From the NCBI GenBank assembly GCA_028684065.1, contig JAQUGO010000002.1:363428-427427 (forward strand): a DNA stretch of 64,000 nucleotides, read 5' to 3'. The translations under genes were made by a program, and so were the position numbers. This stretch comes from Sulfurospirillaceae bacterium. GTDB taxonomy: Bacteria; Campylobacterota; Campylobacteria; Campylobacterales; Sulfurospirillaceae. Position 1 is the first letter of the stretch. Each line of letters opens with the position of its first letter. Positions 6,979 to 16,595 of the stretch are shown piece by piece. Below the pieces are notes generated by a model. That model was not told the DNA's origin. It worked only from the letters and a program-made list of their open reading frames with translations, and ran no database searches.

Positions 6979-8265
6979 ATGGATACCTCTCGAAATGACG
7001 AAAGTCAAGGTGCTTTAAAATTTACTGATATTGAAAAGAAGGTAGATTCCTTTATCCAATCGTATAACTTCAACCTATATAAAGTACACGAAGCACTATA
7101 TTGCTTTGAAGAAGATGCTTTAAGTGAGGTCATTACTCTTTTACACCATTGCAAGCTACCTAAAAAATATAATTCCTATAAAGATGTTTTACGAGAAAAA
7201 CTCTCAATCAAACTTAATCTTACTGCTAATGACCTTCTTATTTTTGCTGAAGAAATGATTTATGCAAAGCTTTTCTTTCAACTAGAAAATCAAGAGAATC
7301 AAGCTGATAGGAGAGCTTGTGGCTTAAGTCCAGAGCTTTTAGAACACTATAAAGGTGAATTTTTTAGTCAAAATACACACAAAGAAGATATTATAGAATT
7401 ACTTCCTTTCGTTGTTGAAGACGTTTTGACATTTCGAAAACTAACCCCTTTAGAGTTTAAAAAAACATTTATAGTAACGCTTGTAAACTTAGTTGAAATC
7501 ATCGTTATTGCCCATACGAGTTTAGATAATTTGCGTCATATTAGAGGCCTCAGTTACTATCTTTTAAGAGAAATGTTTGATGAATTAATGCTGTTTATTG
7601 CTGAAGATATTTTATTTTCTTTTTCAAATGCAGATAAAAAAGCTATAGAATTTTTAAGTCACTTTAGCCTTAATGAAACGATTGATACTCAAGGCAATCG
7701 ATACAAAGCAAATCCAATTTTAGATGAAAGTAACTATGCTTGGAATATGACCACTATTCGTTCCACCTTACTACAACATAAACGAGCCAAACAAGCATTT
7801 TACGATAAAAAAAATGCCTTGATTACAATAAAAAAGAAACTAGAATCTCATAAAATAGCTCAAAAAGAGCTCAACAAACACATCAATATTGAACAACAAG
7901 AGTTCCTTGATATTGAGACGAAAATAAAAAGTATTCATAAAACACTGCAAAAGCTCCAAGAAGTTACTACAGATGAAGTTACATTTTCTGAAAACGGTGA
8001 AGATAAAATCTTCCCACGTAATGTACTTATTGCAAAACTTTTTAAAAAAGAAGATTCTTATCTTATTGAAAAAAATAAACTTAAAAAATCGCTAGAAGAA
8101 ATGGTTCTTAGAATTGCTAATAAACAAAAAGATATCGATATTTGGGAAAAAAAATACGATGAAGGTAAAGCTCTTTTGGAAGCTATTGAAGCTAATGGAC
8201 ATCCTATAGACAAACAATATGAACGTATTCAAAGAGCTCTAGCTAAAACCTTAGCAAGTCGTTAA
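6979..8265 (+). CDS. Hypothetical coiled-coil protein, 428 aa
   Basis: Not assigned to a family. The N-terminal 250 residues look globular and helical. Residues about 265-410 are highly charged (repeated Lys/Glu with heptad-like Leu/Ile spacing, for example KKKLESHKIAQKELNKHINI) and predict as coiled coil. There is no signal peptide or clear transmembrane segment, although residues 163-180 (FIVTLVNLVEIIVIA) are hydrophobic. A GCAGGAC site precedes the ATG. It stands alone, with 207 nt before the next gene, and its codon use looks like that of its neighbours. A structural or filament-like role is possible but unsupported. Confidence 0.6.
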   Translation: MDTSRNDESQGALKFTDIEKKVDSFIQSYNFNLYKVHEALYCFEEDALSEVITLLHHCKLPKKYNSYKDVLREKLSIKLNLTANDLLIFAEEMIYAKLFFQLENQENQADRRACGLSPELLEHYKGEFFSQNTHKEDIIELLPFVVEDVLTFRKLTPLEFKKTFIVTLVNLVEIIVIAHTSLDNLRHIRGLSYYLLREMFDELMLFIAEDILFSFSNADKKAIEFLSHFSLNETIDTQGNRYKANPILDESNYAWNMTTIRSTLLQHKRAKQAFYDKKNALITIKKKLESHKIAQKELNKHINIEQQEFLDIETKIKSIHKTLQKLQEVTTDEVTFSENGEDKIFPRNVLIAKLFKKEDSYLIEKNKLKKSLEEMVLRIANKQKDIDIWEKKYDEGKALLEAIEANGHPIDKQYERIQRALAKTLASR

Positions 8266-8473
8266 AACTTATAGCACTATTATGATCTACGTCTGCCTAT
8301 TAAAATACAAAATTTAAAAATAAAATCTTACTATTTAAAGAAAAATAAAAGTTGTATAATATATTTTTAACAAAATAAATACTTATAAGGAGGTAGATTT
8401 TACACTATAAACTTCTATTGTTAGTTGTCATCAATCGTGCATTTTCACGTTAAAATTATAAACAGGAGTTCAC

Positions 8474-9814
8474 ATGTTAGTTTTGATTTTATTGGTTGCT
8501 ATTGGGTTTATTGTGATTTCTACAAGTAAATGGAAGCTACATCCATTCATTGCTTTACTCATTGCCGCTTATGGTATAGCCTTCAGTGTCGGTATGAAAT
8601 ACGCGGACATTGCTAAAACAATCACTTCTGGTTTTGGTGGTATCTTAGCATATATTGGAATTGTTATTGTTCTGGGAACTATCATCGGTGTTATCTTAGA
8701 AAAAAGTGGTGCAGCTGTTAAAATGGCCAGTGTTGTTTTAAAAATAGTCGGTAAAAAACGACCTGTACTTGCTATGTCTATTATCGGTTATATTGTATCC
8801 ATTCCTGTTTTTTGTGACAGCGGTTTTGTCATTTTAAATGCCCTTAAACGCTCTATGGTTAAACAACTTAAAGTTTCTGGCGTTGCTATGAGCGTTGCCC
8901 TTGCAACAGGACTTTATGCAACCCACACCTTAGTACCACCAACACCTGGCCCTATTGCCGCAGCAGGCAATTTACAAGTTGGCAATCTTGGCTTAGTAAT
9001 TCTATTTGGTTTAGGTATTGCTATTGTTACGATGCTTGCTGGTTATTTTTGGGCAATGAAATCAGGTAAAATATATAAAAGTGGTGAAGATTTAGATCTT
9101 GATCTCGAAAAAGACTATGAAGTTAAAGAAAAATATGGTGAACTTCCAAGTGCATTTAAATCTTTTGCACCTATATTTATTCCCGTTTTATTAATGGCTT
9201 TAGCAAGTATTGCAAGTCTTGCATTTAAAGGCGCTAGTAGCACATTCATATATAAAGTCTTTGTATTTTTGGGGCACCCTGCTAATGCTTTATTTGTAGG
9301 TGTACTTTTTGCAACATTACTTTTACCAAAATTCAACGAAGAAACTCTTTCTGGCTGGGTAGGTGAAGGTGTTAAAAATGCAGGTGAAATTTTAATTATC
9401 ACTGGTGCTGGTGGTGCTTTGGGTGCCGTGCTCAAAGCGAGTGGAATAGGTGATTATTTAGGAACATCTCTGCAAACACTGAGCCTTGGTATTTTGGTAC
9501 CTTTTATTATTGCAGCAGCATTAAAATCTGCACAAGGCTCTTCAACGACAGCACTTGTTGTAACCTCTACCATTATGCTTCCTCTTTTAGGCAGTCTTGG
9601 ACTAGACAGTGAAATTGGTAAAGTCTTGACTGTTATGGCCATAGGCGCAGGTGCAATGACGGTTAGCCATGCCAATGATAGTTTCTTTTGGGTCGTTTCA
9701 AGATTCAGTCAAATGGATGTTCCAACCGCCTATAAAGCCTATACAATGGCTACATTGATACAAGGTCTAGCGACCATTGCTGTTGTTTCTATTTTGGCTG
9801 GAATATTATTATAA
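8474..9814 (+). CDS. GntP-family permease (gluconate/organic acid:H+ symporter)
   Basis: A 446-aa integral membrane protein with about 12 hydrophobic segments. Family hallmarks are the early GFGGILAYIGIVIVLGTIIG, CDSGFVIL, HTLVPPTPGPIAAAG and the late SAQGSSTTALVVTSTIM and ANDSFFWVVSRF motifs. GntP carriers import gluconate, glycerate, lactate-like or other hydroxy acids with protons. The substrate is not readable here. CAGGAG precedes the ATG. Pyruvate kinase begins 38 nt downstream, hinting that the imported acid feeds the phosphoenolpyruvate/pyruvate node. This is an inference from context. Confidence 0.85.
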   Translation: MLVLILLVAIGFIVISTSKWKLHPFIALLIAAYGIAFSVGMKYADIAKTITSGFGGILAYIGIVIVLGTIIGVILEKSGAAVKMASVVLKIVGKKRPVLAMSIIGYIVSIPVFCDSGFVILNALKRSMVKQLKVSGVAMSVALATGLYATHTLVPPTPGPIAAAGNLQVGNLGLVILFGLGIAIVTMLAGYFWAMKSGKIYKSGEDLDLDLEKDYEVKEKYGELPSAFKSFAPIFIPVLLMALASIASLAFKGASSTFIYKVFVFLGHPANALFVGVLFATLLLPKFNEETLSGWVGEGVKNAGEILIITGAGGALGAVLKASGIGDYLGTSLQTLSLGILVPFIIAAALKSAQGSSTTALVVTSTIMLPLLGSLGLDSEIGKVLTVMAIGAGAMTVSHANDSFFWVVSRFSQMDVPTAYKAYTMATLIQGLATIAVVSILAGILL

Positions 9815-9852
9815 AATTGTATTTAATTGCGTTATAGTTTAAAGGAACCCAT

Positions 9853-11298
9853 ATGTTGCGTCACACCAAAATTGTAGCTACCTTAGGACCCGCTTCTTCT
9901 GAGCAAAAAGTCATTGAAGAAATGATTCGCTCCGGTGTCGATATCGTACGCCTCAATTTTTCACATGGAAACCCAGAAGATCATATTGCAAGAGCTAATT
10001 TAGTACGCGAGGCTGCAAAAAACGTAGGCCGACCAATTGGCATTTTAGCAGATCTTCAAGGTCCAAAAATACGTGTAGGAAAATTTATGGAAGGTAAAAT
10101 CATGTTGCAAAAAGGTGCTCTTTTCATTTTAGATGCAAACTGTAACATGGGTGATACGCAACGTGTTGGATTAGATTATAAAGACCTGCCGAAAGATGTT
10201 TCGGCAGGCAATGTATTATTGCTAGATGATGGTCGCATTGTTCTTGATGTCTCACGCGTTCTTGGAGGAGAGATTTTCACTGTAGTCAGACATGGTGGAG
10301 AACTTTCTAATAATAAAGGCATCAATCGTCAAGGGGGAGGGCTTTCTGCCCCCGCACTAACGGGAAAAGATATGGAAGATATACGAACAGCAGCAAGTAT
10401 GTATGTAGATTATATCGCTGTATCTTTTCCAAAAAATGCTGTCGATATGTATATGGCAAAACAACTCATTGCAGCCGCAGGTGGACATGCGCAAACAATT
10501 GCAAAAATTGAACGTGTGGAAGCAGTGGAAATGTTAGAAGAAATCATCAATGCCTCCGATGGTATTATGGTTGCACGCGGTGACCTTGCTGTTGAGGTAG
10601 GCGATGCAACTGTTCCAGCACTTCAAAAGCGAATGATACGCATGGCACGTGATAAAAATAAACTAACCATCACCGCCACACAAATGATGGAATCTATGAT
10701 AAACTCTCCTGTACCGACTCGTGCAGAAGTATCTGATGTTGCCAATGCTGTACTTGATGGTACCGATGCTGTGATGCTTTCAGCCGAAACAGCAACAGGC
10801 AAATACCCTGTTGAAACCATTGAATCAATGGCAAGAATCTGCCATGAAGCAGAAAAATCTTCAGAAATAAAGTTAGACAACGAATTTCTAAACCGTATTT
10901 TTAAACACATTGACCAATCCATTGCAATGGCCTCTATCTGGACAGCACACCATTTAGGCGTTAAAGCCATTGTAACCCTTACCGAGACTGGTTCCACTGC
11001 TCTATGGATGAGTCGCCTTAATTGTGGCGTACCCATTTATGCGTTAACCCCGATACTTAATACTCAAACTAAAATGTGCTTATATCGTGCTGTATTTCCT
11101 TTATTGATGGAACAAATATACAGCAACAAAGATACCTTATTGCATGATGCTGAACAATTACTTCTCAAAGAAGGATTGGTGAAAGAAGGAGATTTGATTG
11201 TAATGACTGTTGGTGAGCGTATGAGTATGGCTGGGGGAACCAACACTATGAAGATTGTAAGAATTGGAGAGAGTTCACTTTCACACAACGAAATGTGA
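9853..11298 (+). CDS. pyk: Pyruvate kinase
   Basis: A 481-aa cytoplasmic enzyme that converts phosphoenolpyruvate and ADP to pyruvate and ATP. Signatures: the N-terminal TKIVATLGPAS, RLNFSHG, LADLQGPKIRVG, the active-site segment IAKIERVEAVEMLEEI (catalytic Lys), GIMVARGDLAVEVG, ITATQMMESMI and RAEVSDVANAVLDGTDAVMLSAETA, then the C-terminal allosteric domain. Length fits type I/II bacterial enzymes. AAAGGAACCC precedes the ATG. It is probably co-transcribed with the GntP-family permease and ends at a strong bidirectional terminator. Most Campylobacterota do not run full glycolysis, so this enzyme would mainly act at the lower end of the pathway. Confidence 0.97.
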   Translation: MLRHTKIVATLGPASSEQKVIEEMIRSGVDIVRLNFSHGNPEDHIARANLVREAAKNVGRPIGILADLQGPKIRVGKFMEGKIMLQKGALFILDANCNMGDTQRVGLDYKDLPKDVSAGNVLLLDDGRIVLDVSRVLGGEIFTVVRHGGELSNNKGINRQGGGLSAPALTGKDMEDIRTAASMYVDYIAVSFPKNAVDMYMAKQLIAAAGGHAQTIAKIERVEAVEMLEEIINASDGIMVARGDLAVEVGDATVPALQKRMIRMARDKNKLTITATQMMESMINSPVPTRAEVSDVANAVLDGTDAVMLSAETATGKYPVETIESMARICHEAEKSSEIKLDNEFLNRIFKHIDQSIAMASIWTAHHLGVKAIVTLTETGSTALWMSRLNCGVPIYALTPILNTQTKMCLYRAVFPLLMEQIYSNKDTLLHDAEQLLLKEGLVKEGDLIVMTVGERMSMAGGTNTMKIVRIGESSLSHNEM

Positions 11299-11314
11299 AA
11301 AATTGACTAGAAAA

Positions 11315-11345
11315 AAACGATAAGAGACTTTTGCTCTTATCGTTT
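11315..11345. terminator. Bidirectional Rho-independent terminator between pyk and proX
   Basis: A perfect 12-bp stem, AAACGATAAGAG / CTCTTATCGTTT, with a 7-nt loop and A/T tracts on both sides. It lies between two convergent genes and can serve both. Confidence 0.85.
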
Positions 11346-11351
11346 AAAAGT

Positions 11352-12359
11352 TTATTTTAAAGCGGCTTTAGCTTCAGCGATCCAACCATCAAAGATTTTT
11401 TGATTGGCTTTTATCCAAGACTTAGCATGTCTTTGGATATCTTTTTCACTTTTTTCACCCTTACTTATGAGCATATTTTCAGCACTGATGTCATTAATAT
11501 TGAGTTTTGCTATCTCAAATAATTTAGCGGCAACAGGATTGTTACCTGCAATATCCCCATTCGCTACAATTTTCATAGCGTTAACATTAAATCCATAATT
11601 ATCGCCATTTGGCAATGCGGTATCTTTGGTAATAGGATGGGCTGTTTTCGTTACTTGAAGCCATGTGGTATCTTTTCCCGGAACCAATACACCACTGACC
11701 CAATACGGAGTCCATGTGTAATACAAAATTGGCTTACCCTCTTTGTAACGTTCAATCGTTCCTGCAATAATGGCAGAATACTCACCCTGATTGTGTTTAA
11801 TTGTATCTCTTAATCCAAAAGCATCCAACTGATACTCAATGACTTTTTCACATCCCCAACCAGGATTACATCCAGCCAAATCCGCTTTGCCATCTCCATT
11901 AGTATCAAACAAAGCAGCAATCTTTGGGTCTTTCAAATCATTGATATATTTGATATGGTATTTCTCGGCTGTCTTTTTATCAATCAAATAGCCTTGAGCA
12001 CAACCTGAAACATACTCACCTTTACGGTACATTATCTTATCGCCACCTACTTTTTCATACATGCTTTCATGAAGTGGTGTCCAATTAACGGCCGTATAAT
12101 AAATATCTTTTGATGCTTTATGTTGCGCTATCGTTTGATAAATAACCGCATACGCTACTTCATCAATTGGTAAAACATCATATCCTAAAGTTTTAAGCGC
12201 ATCGTTGATGATTTCTGTTTGAAACTTTTCCTCAGCAATATTACTGTGCATCGCATGCACTTTGATACCTTTACCTGGCAACTCTTTTGCAACGACAAAT
12301 GTTGACAGTAGCATCAAACACGCCGCACCCATAACTCCTTTTTTTATTACGTCAGTCAT
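11352..12359 (-). CDS. proX: Glycine betaine/proline ABC transporter substrate-binding protein
   Basis: A 335-aa periplasmic protein. The signal peptide covers residues 1-24 ([21 protein letters not shown]). The mature part has the OpuAC/ProX pattern, including Trp-rich ligand-box elements ([27 protein letters not shown]) whose aromatic cages bind quaternary ammonium compounds. It delivers the osmoprotectant to ProW-ProV. The start is set at 12359, where AAGGAG lies about 8 nt upstream and the ATG overlaps the proW stop as ATGA; the frame also allows a start 18 nt earlier. Third gene of proVWX. Confidence 0.92.
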   Translation of the reverse strand: MTDVIKKGVMGAACLMLLSTFVVAKELPGKGIKVHAMHSNIAEEKFQTEIINDALKTLGYDVLPIDEVAYAVIYQTIAQHKASKDIYYTAVNWTPLHESMYEKVGGDKIMYRKGEYVSGCAQGYLIDKKTAEKYHIKYINDLKDPKIAALFDTNGDGKADLAGCNPGWGCEKVIEYQLDAFGLRDTIKHNQGEYSAIIAGTIERYKEGKPILYYTWTPYWVSGVLVPGKDTTWLQVTKTAHPITKDTALPNGDNYGFNVNAMKIVANGDIAGNNPVAAKLFEIAKLNINDISAENMLISKGEKSEKDIQRHAKSWIKANQKIFDGWIAEAKAALK

Positions 12360-13387
12360 TTTTTCTCCTTTTGACATGTAATGGTATAAAGTAGTCCAAT
12401 AGGCCCTTTTTTATACCACTTTATGCGTTGTCTATGCATCACTTTCTCACGCAAACCTAAAGCTTGTGTCATTCTATCCAGCACCACTGCTAACAGTACG
12501 ATACCAAGGCCACCAACTGCGGCTAATCCCATATCAAGTCTTCCTATGCCACGAAGTACCATCTGCCCTAAACCTCCAACGGCTATCATTGACGCAAACA
12601 CAACCATCGAGAGTGAAAGCATCAAGGTTTGATTGATGCCTGCCATGATAGTCGGCATCGCCACAGGTAACTGTACACGAAAGAGCATCTGCCATGGACT
12701 TGCACCAAAACTTTGTGACACCTCTATCAAATCCTCAGGAACTTGCCTGATGCCTAAATTGGTCAAACGAATCAATGGTGGCAGTGCAAAGATAATGGTC
12801 ACAACAACACCAGGAACATTTCCGATACCAAAAAGCATCACCACAGGCACCAAATAGACAAAAGCTGGTGTGGTTTGCATCGCATCTAAAATAGGGCGTA
12901 TGATGGAAGAAGCTCTATCACTTCTGGCTATCCAAATACCCAAAGGTAAGCCTATAATCATACAAAAGATGACGGAGGTAAACACCAATGAAAGTGTGAC
13001 CATCATTTCGCTCCATGCACCAATAAGACCAATAATGACTAAAGAGACAAATGTCCCAAAAGCCAATTTTTTTCCTGCAATTTGCCATGCCAAAAGCGCC
13101 ATTAAAACAATAAAAACTGTTGGTGGAATGGCTTGAAAAAAGTTTTCTAACAAAGAGAGTGTTCCATCTACAGGTACTCTAATGGCTTGAAAAACACCTC
13201 TAAAATTTTCTACTGTCCAGTTGAGGGCATGTTCAACCCATTTATCAAAAGGAACCAATGTTCCATCAAAAGGGTTGAGCCAATCAAAATGGTGAAGAAC
13301 CTTTGAATTGCTATCATTGATGAGCCAATCATTATTAGGAGGCGTCGCTGGTGCTTGTGTACCCCAAGGGTTTGCAGCTGTTGCCAT
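12356..13387 (-). CDS. proW: Glycine betaine/proline ABC transporter permease
   Basis: A 343-aa inner-membrane permease. An N-terminal tail of about 95 residues (typical of ProW) precedes hydrophobic segments and the BPD_transp_1 domain. The EAA-like coupling loop reads [21 protein letters not shown]. The start codon overlaps the proV stop (TAATG), indicating translational coupling, and the stop overlaps the proX start. It forms the channel of the betaine importer with ProV and ProX. Confidence 0.94.
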   Translation of the reverse strand: MATAANPWGTQAPATPPNNDWLINDSNSKVLHHFDWLNPFDGTLVPFDKWVEHALNWTVENFRGVFQAIRVPVDGTLSLLENFFQAIPPTVFIVLMALLAWQIAGKKLAFGTFVSLVIIGLIGAWSEMMVTLSLVFTSVIFCMIIGLPLGIWIARSDRASSIIRPILDAMQTTPAFVYLVPVVMLFGIGNVPGVVVTIIFALPPLIRLTNLGIRQVPEDLIEVSQSFGASPWQMLFRVQLPVAMPTIMAGINQTLMLSLSMVVFASMIAVGGLGQMVLRGIGRLDMGLAAVGGLGIVLLAVVLDRMTQALGLREKVMHRQRIKWYKKGPIGLLYTITCQKEKK

Positions 13388-14586
13388 TATTCTTCCTCCT
13401 CCCAGTTATAATCTAAAGATTCAAGAAGTGCCGCCTTAGAGATAGCACCCACATACTTGCCTTGTTCGTTTACGACAGGAACGGCACACGGTGATTTTGC
13501 GACTGCTCCCATCAAATCATTTAGATACGTTGTCTCTAAAACAGGTTCAACCTCTTTAATAAACGCCAAATCTATGCTGTCTCGCTTTGGTTTAGCTTTT
13601 AAACTATCCACCGAAACAACCCCTAAATATTTTCTTTTTTTATCCACGATATAACCAAATTCTCTATCATGCTCATGCAAGGTTTGAAGCGCAGCAAGTG
13701 TGCCATTGCCATCTTTTTGGATGATGGTCACTTGCTGCAAACTAGCAATATCACGAGCGGTCATGATGCCACCAACATTAACACCCCTAAAAAAGGAACG
13801 TACATAATCATTGACAGGATTTTTAAGAATTTCATCGGGTGTGCCTATTTGTACGACAACACCACCTTGCATAATCGCGATACGATCACCCAATTTCATC
13901 GCCTCATCAAGGTCATGCGAGATAAAAACGATGGTACGCTCATGCTCTGCTTGGAGCTTTAAAAGCTCATCTTGCATCTCTGCCCTGATTAATGGGTCAA
14001 GTGCTGAAAACGCCTCATCCATTAATAAAACTCTGGGGTCATTGGCAAGAGCACGAGCTAATCCAACACGTTGTTGCATACCGCCACTGAGCTCATCAGG
14101 ATAAGAAAAACTATAATCTTTTAAGCCAACTTGCTCTAAAGCATTTAAGGCTTTTTCATAACGCTCATTTTTTTTCATACCACCTAATTCCAAGCCAAAA
14201 GCGACATTGTCTATGACATTCATATGGGGCATCAAAGCAAAGGATTGAAAAACCATACTAATTTTTTCACGTCTGCTTTTTCGAAGTTCAGACTGACTCA
14301 TAGCTGTTATTTCATCACCATCTAAATAAACTTGACCACTGGTTGGCTCAATCAAACGGTTCATAAGTCTTACCATCGTCGATTTACCAGAACCGGATAA
14401 ACCCATGATGACAAATATTTCCCCTTTATAGATTTCAAAACTTGCATCATAGATACCTATCGTTTGTGATGTTCTTCTGAAAATTTCATCTTTTGTGACA
14501 CCTTTTTTTAAAAGAGCTAACGCTTTTTTAGGGGCATCTCCAAAAATTTTATAGATATTTTTAACCTCAATAATAACTTCTCGCAT
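13387..14586 (-). CDS. proV: Glycine betaine/proline ABC transporter ATP-binding protein
   Basis: A 399-aa ATPase. The N-terminal extension typical of ProV/OpuAA precedes Walker A (GLSGSGKST), the Q-loop ([11 protein letters not shown]), the signature LSGGMQQRV, Walker B ([13 protein letters not shown]) and the switch His (FISHDLDEA). Two C-terminal CBS-type segments (about residues 275-395) are the domains that, in OpuA-type importers, couple transport to ionic strength. First gene of the operon. The 230-bp upstream gap should carry the promoter but shows no clear operator. GGAGGTG (reverse of CACCTCC) precedes the ATG. Confidence 0.95.
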   Translation of the reverse strand: MREVIIEVKNIYKIFGDAPKKALALLKKGVTKDEIFRRTSQTIGIYDASFEIYKGEIFVIMGLSGSGKSTMVRLMNRLIEPTSGQVYLDGDEITAMSQSELRKSRREKISMVFQSFALMPHMNVIDNVAFGLELGGMKKNERYEKALNALEQVGLKDYSFSYPDELSGGMQQRVGLARALANDPRVLLMDEAFSALDPLIRAEMQDELLKLQAEHERTIVFISHDLDEAMKLGDRIAIMQGGVVVQIGTPDEILKNPVNDYVRSFFRGVNVGGIMTARDIASLQQVTIIQKDGNGTLAALQTLHEHDREFGYIVDKKRKYLGVVSVDSLKAKPKRDSIDLAFIKEVEPVLETTYLNDLMGAVAKSPCAVPVVNEQGKYVGAISKAALLESLDYNWEEEE

Positions 14587-14815
14587 CGCACCTCCTAAGT
14601 TTTTTTTAAGTTTTATGGTTTTTTGTACCTTTTACACCTTATCATAAGTAGATTAAATTAATATAAAATTAAGAATAAATATAAAGAAATTTTAAGAATT
14701 GGGTTAGAATGGAGTTGCCACGAGCCACTGTGACATAGTACTTTAAGAAGATTTTTATAAATTGAGAAAAAAAATATTTTTTTTGAGTAAAATTGTAACT
14801 ATTTTGGGTTGTTTT

Positions 14816-15760
14816 TTATTTTTTGGATTCTTTTTGTAGAAGAGCTACTATTTTTTTATCAACACTTGAAAGTGCAAGGGTATTTAAATCCTCTAGTAAA
14901 AACCATCCATCAACCTTTACATGCAAAGCTGTTTTTATCACATCAAGCTCGACTTTAAAATGGCTATATGCATGGCAAACTTTTCCCAATAATATAGCAT
15001 CAGTGGACAATCCATCGACTTGAACAAAACCCCATAAGCCATGAAGCAATCGCTCTTGCCTCTGAATAAGTCCAAATTTTCCTTCTTTTTTTAAAATCAA
15101 AGCAAAACGTTTCTTTGTTGGGACCTTCGCTTTTTTAATAGCAAGAGGATACCGTTCTGGATTATTTGTGCCTTTACACTTTACATGTAAAGGACAAAGT
15201 GAGCATAAAGGCTTTTTAGGAATACAAATCATCGAACCTAAATCCATCATCGCTTGATTGTATTCATAAGGATGAACGCTGTCTAAAAGCTCCCAAGCCT
15301 TATTCCAAAGTATCTTTTCATCCTTAGTCGATAAGCCAAAGAAGCGACACAAAACCCGCTTAACATTGGCATCCAAAATAGGAAGTGATTGATGATATGC
15401 AAATACACAAATAGCATGTGCTGTACTTTTTCCAATGCCTTTAAGTCCTCCAAGTTCCTCAGGACTACACGGTAAAATACCTTGACATGTTAGGGCTGTG
15501 TGATGAAGATTTTTAGCCCTTGTGTAATAACCCAGTCCTTCCCACATTTTAAGCACATCATCTAATTTTGCCTCAGCAATACTTTGAAGAGTGGGGAAAC
15601 GCTCTAAAAAAGGAAAATAGAAGCGCTCTAAAACAGTTTTAACTTGTGTTTGTTGCAGCATTATTTCGCTGAGGTAAATATGGTAAGCATCTTTAGTATT
15701 GCGCCACGGCAAATCATGGCGTCCATGTGCTTTATACCACGCCAAAAGAGCTTTTTGCAT
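14816..15760 (-). CDS. mutY: A/G-specific adenine DNA glycosylase
   Basis: A 314-aa base-excision repair enzyme that removes adenine mispaired with 8-oxoguanine. Features: LPWRNTKDAYHIYLSEIMLQQTQV at the N-terminus (catalytic Glu), the helix-hairpin-helix LKGIGKSTAHAI, an Asp in LPILDANVKRV, and an iron-sulfur loop C-x6-C-x2-C-x5-C (CIPKKPLCSLCPLHVKC). The C-terminal NUDIX-like domain that reads 8-oxoG follows. The ATG at 15760 is taken as the start, 2 nt after the ung stop; TTG and GTG codons upstream would overlap ung. Together with ung it forms a small DNA-repair operon. Confidence 0.93.
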   Translation of the reverse strand: MQKALLAWYKAHGRHDLPWRNTKDAYHIYLSEIMLQQTQVKTVLERFYFPFLERFPTLQSIAEAKLDDVLKMWEGLGYYTRAKNLHHTALTCQGILPCSPEELGGLKGIGKSTAHAICVFAYHQSLPILDANVKRVLCRFFGLSTKDEKILWNKAWELLDSVHPYEYNQAMMDLGSMICIPKKPLCSLCPLHVKCKGTNNPERYPLAIKKAKVPTKKRFALILKKEGKFGLIQRQERLLHGLWGFVQVDGLSTDAILLGKVCHAYSHFKVELDVIKTALHVKVDGWFLLEDLNTLALSSVDKKIVALLQKESKK

Positions 15761-15762
15761 TC

Positions 15763-16437
15763 TTAGGCTAAACACCAATTTATGGGCTTAAGGCCTTTAC
15801 ATGCAAGGTATTCATTGCTCTTTGAAAAAGGTTTGGAGCCAAAAAAACCACGATACGATGAGAGAGGTGAGGGGTGTGGTGCTTTTAAGATAAGATGTTT
15901 TCTAGTATCAATCAAAGAAGCTTTTGCCCCAGCAGGTGAGCCCCAAAGGATAAATACAAGATGTTCTCTTTGTTCACTTAATATTTTTATCACAGCGTCT
16001 GTAAAATTTTCCCATCCCTGTCCACGATGTGAATTGGCTTCACTCGCGCGCACGCTTAGAACTGTGTTGAGTAAAAAAACACCTTGTTTGGCCCATGCGC
16101 TTAAATTGCCACTTTTGGGGATTGCACAGCCCATATCATCGCGTAATTCTTTAAAAATATTTTGAAGTGATGGCGGATGAGGGATACCATCTTGCACTGA
16201 GAATGAAAGTCCGTGTGCTTGGTTATCTCCGTGATAAGGGTCTTGCCCTAAAATAACCACTTTAACCCGCTCAAAAGGAGTAAATTCAAAAGCATTAAAG
16301 ATATTAACACTCTTTGGATATATCGTATGCGTGCGTTTTTCTTCCACCAAAAATGCTTTTAGCGTTTCAAAATAAGGCTTTTGAAACTCATCAAATAGGA
16401 CTTTCTTCCAACTCTCTTCAATTTTAGGATCTATCAT
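15763..16437 (-). CDS. ung: Uracil-DNA glycosylase
   Basis: A 224-aa family 1 UDG that removes uracil from DNA. Hallmarks are the water-activating loop GQDPYHGDNQAHGLSFSV (catalytic Asp and Tyr), PPSLQNIFKEL, LLNTVLSVRASEANSH, and the Leu-intercalation segment APHPSPLSSYRGFFG with the catalytic His. Length is standard. The stop abuts mutY. The gene diverges from the SRP RNA gene on the other strand. Confidence 0.97.
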   Translation of the reverse strand: MIDPKIEESWKKVLFDEFQKPYFETLKAFLVEEKRTHTIYPKSVNIFNAFEFTPFERVKVVILGQDPYHGDNQAHGLSFSVQDGIPHPPSLQNIFKELRDDMGCAIPKSGNLSAWAKQGVFLLNTVLSVRASEANSHRGQGWENFTDAVIKILSEQREHLVFILWGSPAGAKASLIDTRKHLILKAPHPSPLSSYRGFFGSKPFSKSNEYLACKGLKPINWCLA

Positions 16438-16464
16438 AATTACCTTTTTTTAAGAAAATTTCGG

Positions 16465-16470
16465 TACAAT
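16465..16470 (+). promoter_or_regulatory. -10 box of the SRP RNA gene
   Basis: TACAAT lies about 10 nt upstream of the first paired base of the RNA. A T-rich tract precedes it and there is no clear -35 box, as usual for sigma-70 promoters in Campylobacterota. Confidence 0.6.
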
Positions 16471-16479
16471 ACGCTTCGC

Positions 16480-16581
16480 TCTCTTCTAGACCTGTGCAAC
16501 GTCTACTAAGAATATCGCTTCAGGGTGGGAACACAGCAGAGCACTTTTTTTAGGTGTGTGCCGCAGTCATCTGGAAGAGGG
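16480..16581 (+). ncRNA. ffs: Signal recognition particle RNA, small bacterial (4.5S) type
   Basis: A roughly 100-nt element whose ends pair (CTCTTCTAGA with TCTGGAAGAG, one wobble). Its apical part contains the SRP domain IV signature: CAGGGTGGGAACACAGCAG, corresponding to the conserved CAGG...GGAA...AGCAG core bound by Ffh. It lies alone on the plus strand between minus-strand genes, with its own -10 box. It forms the RNA core of the particle that targets nascent membrane proteins to FtsY and SecYEG. Confidence 0.85.
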
Positions 16582-16595
16582 TTTTATATTGCCCT

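Noticed and set aside
15761..15778. TTG or GTG start for mutY
   Set aside because: These would overlap ung without a clear ribosome-binding site. ATG 15760 gives a normal MutY N-terminus, though the point is not fully settled.
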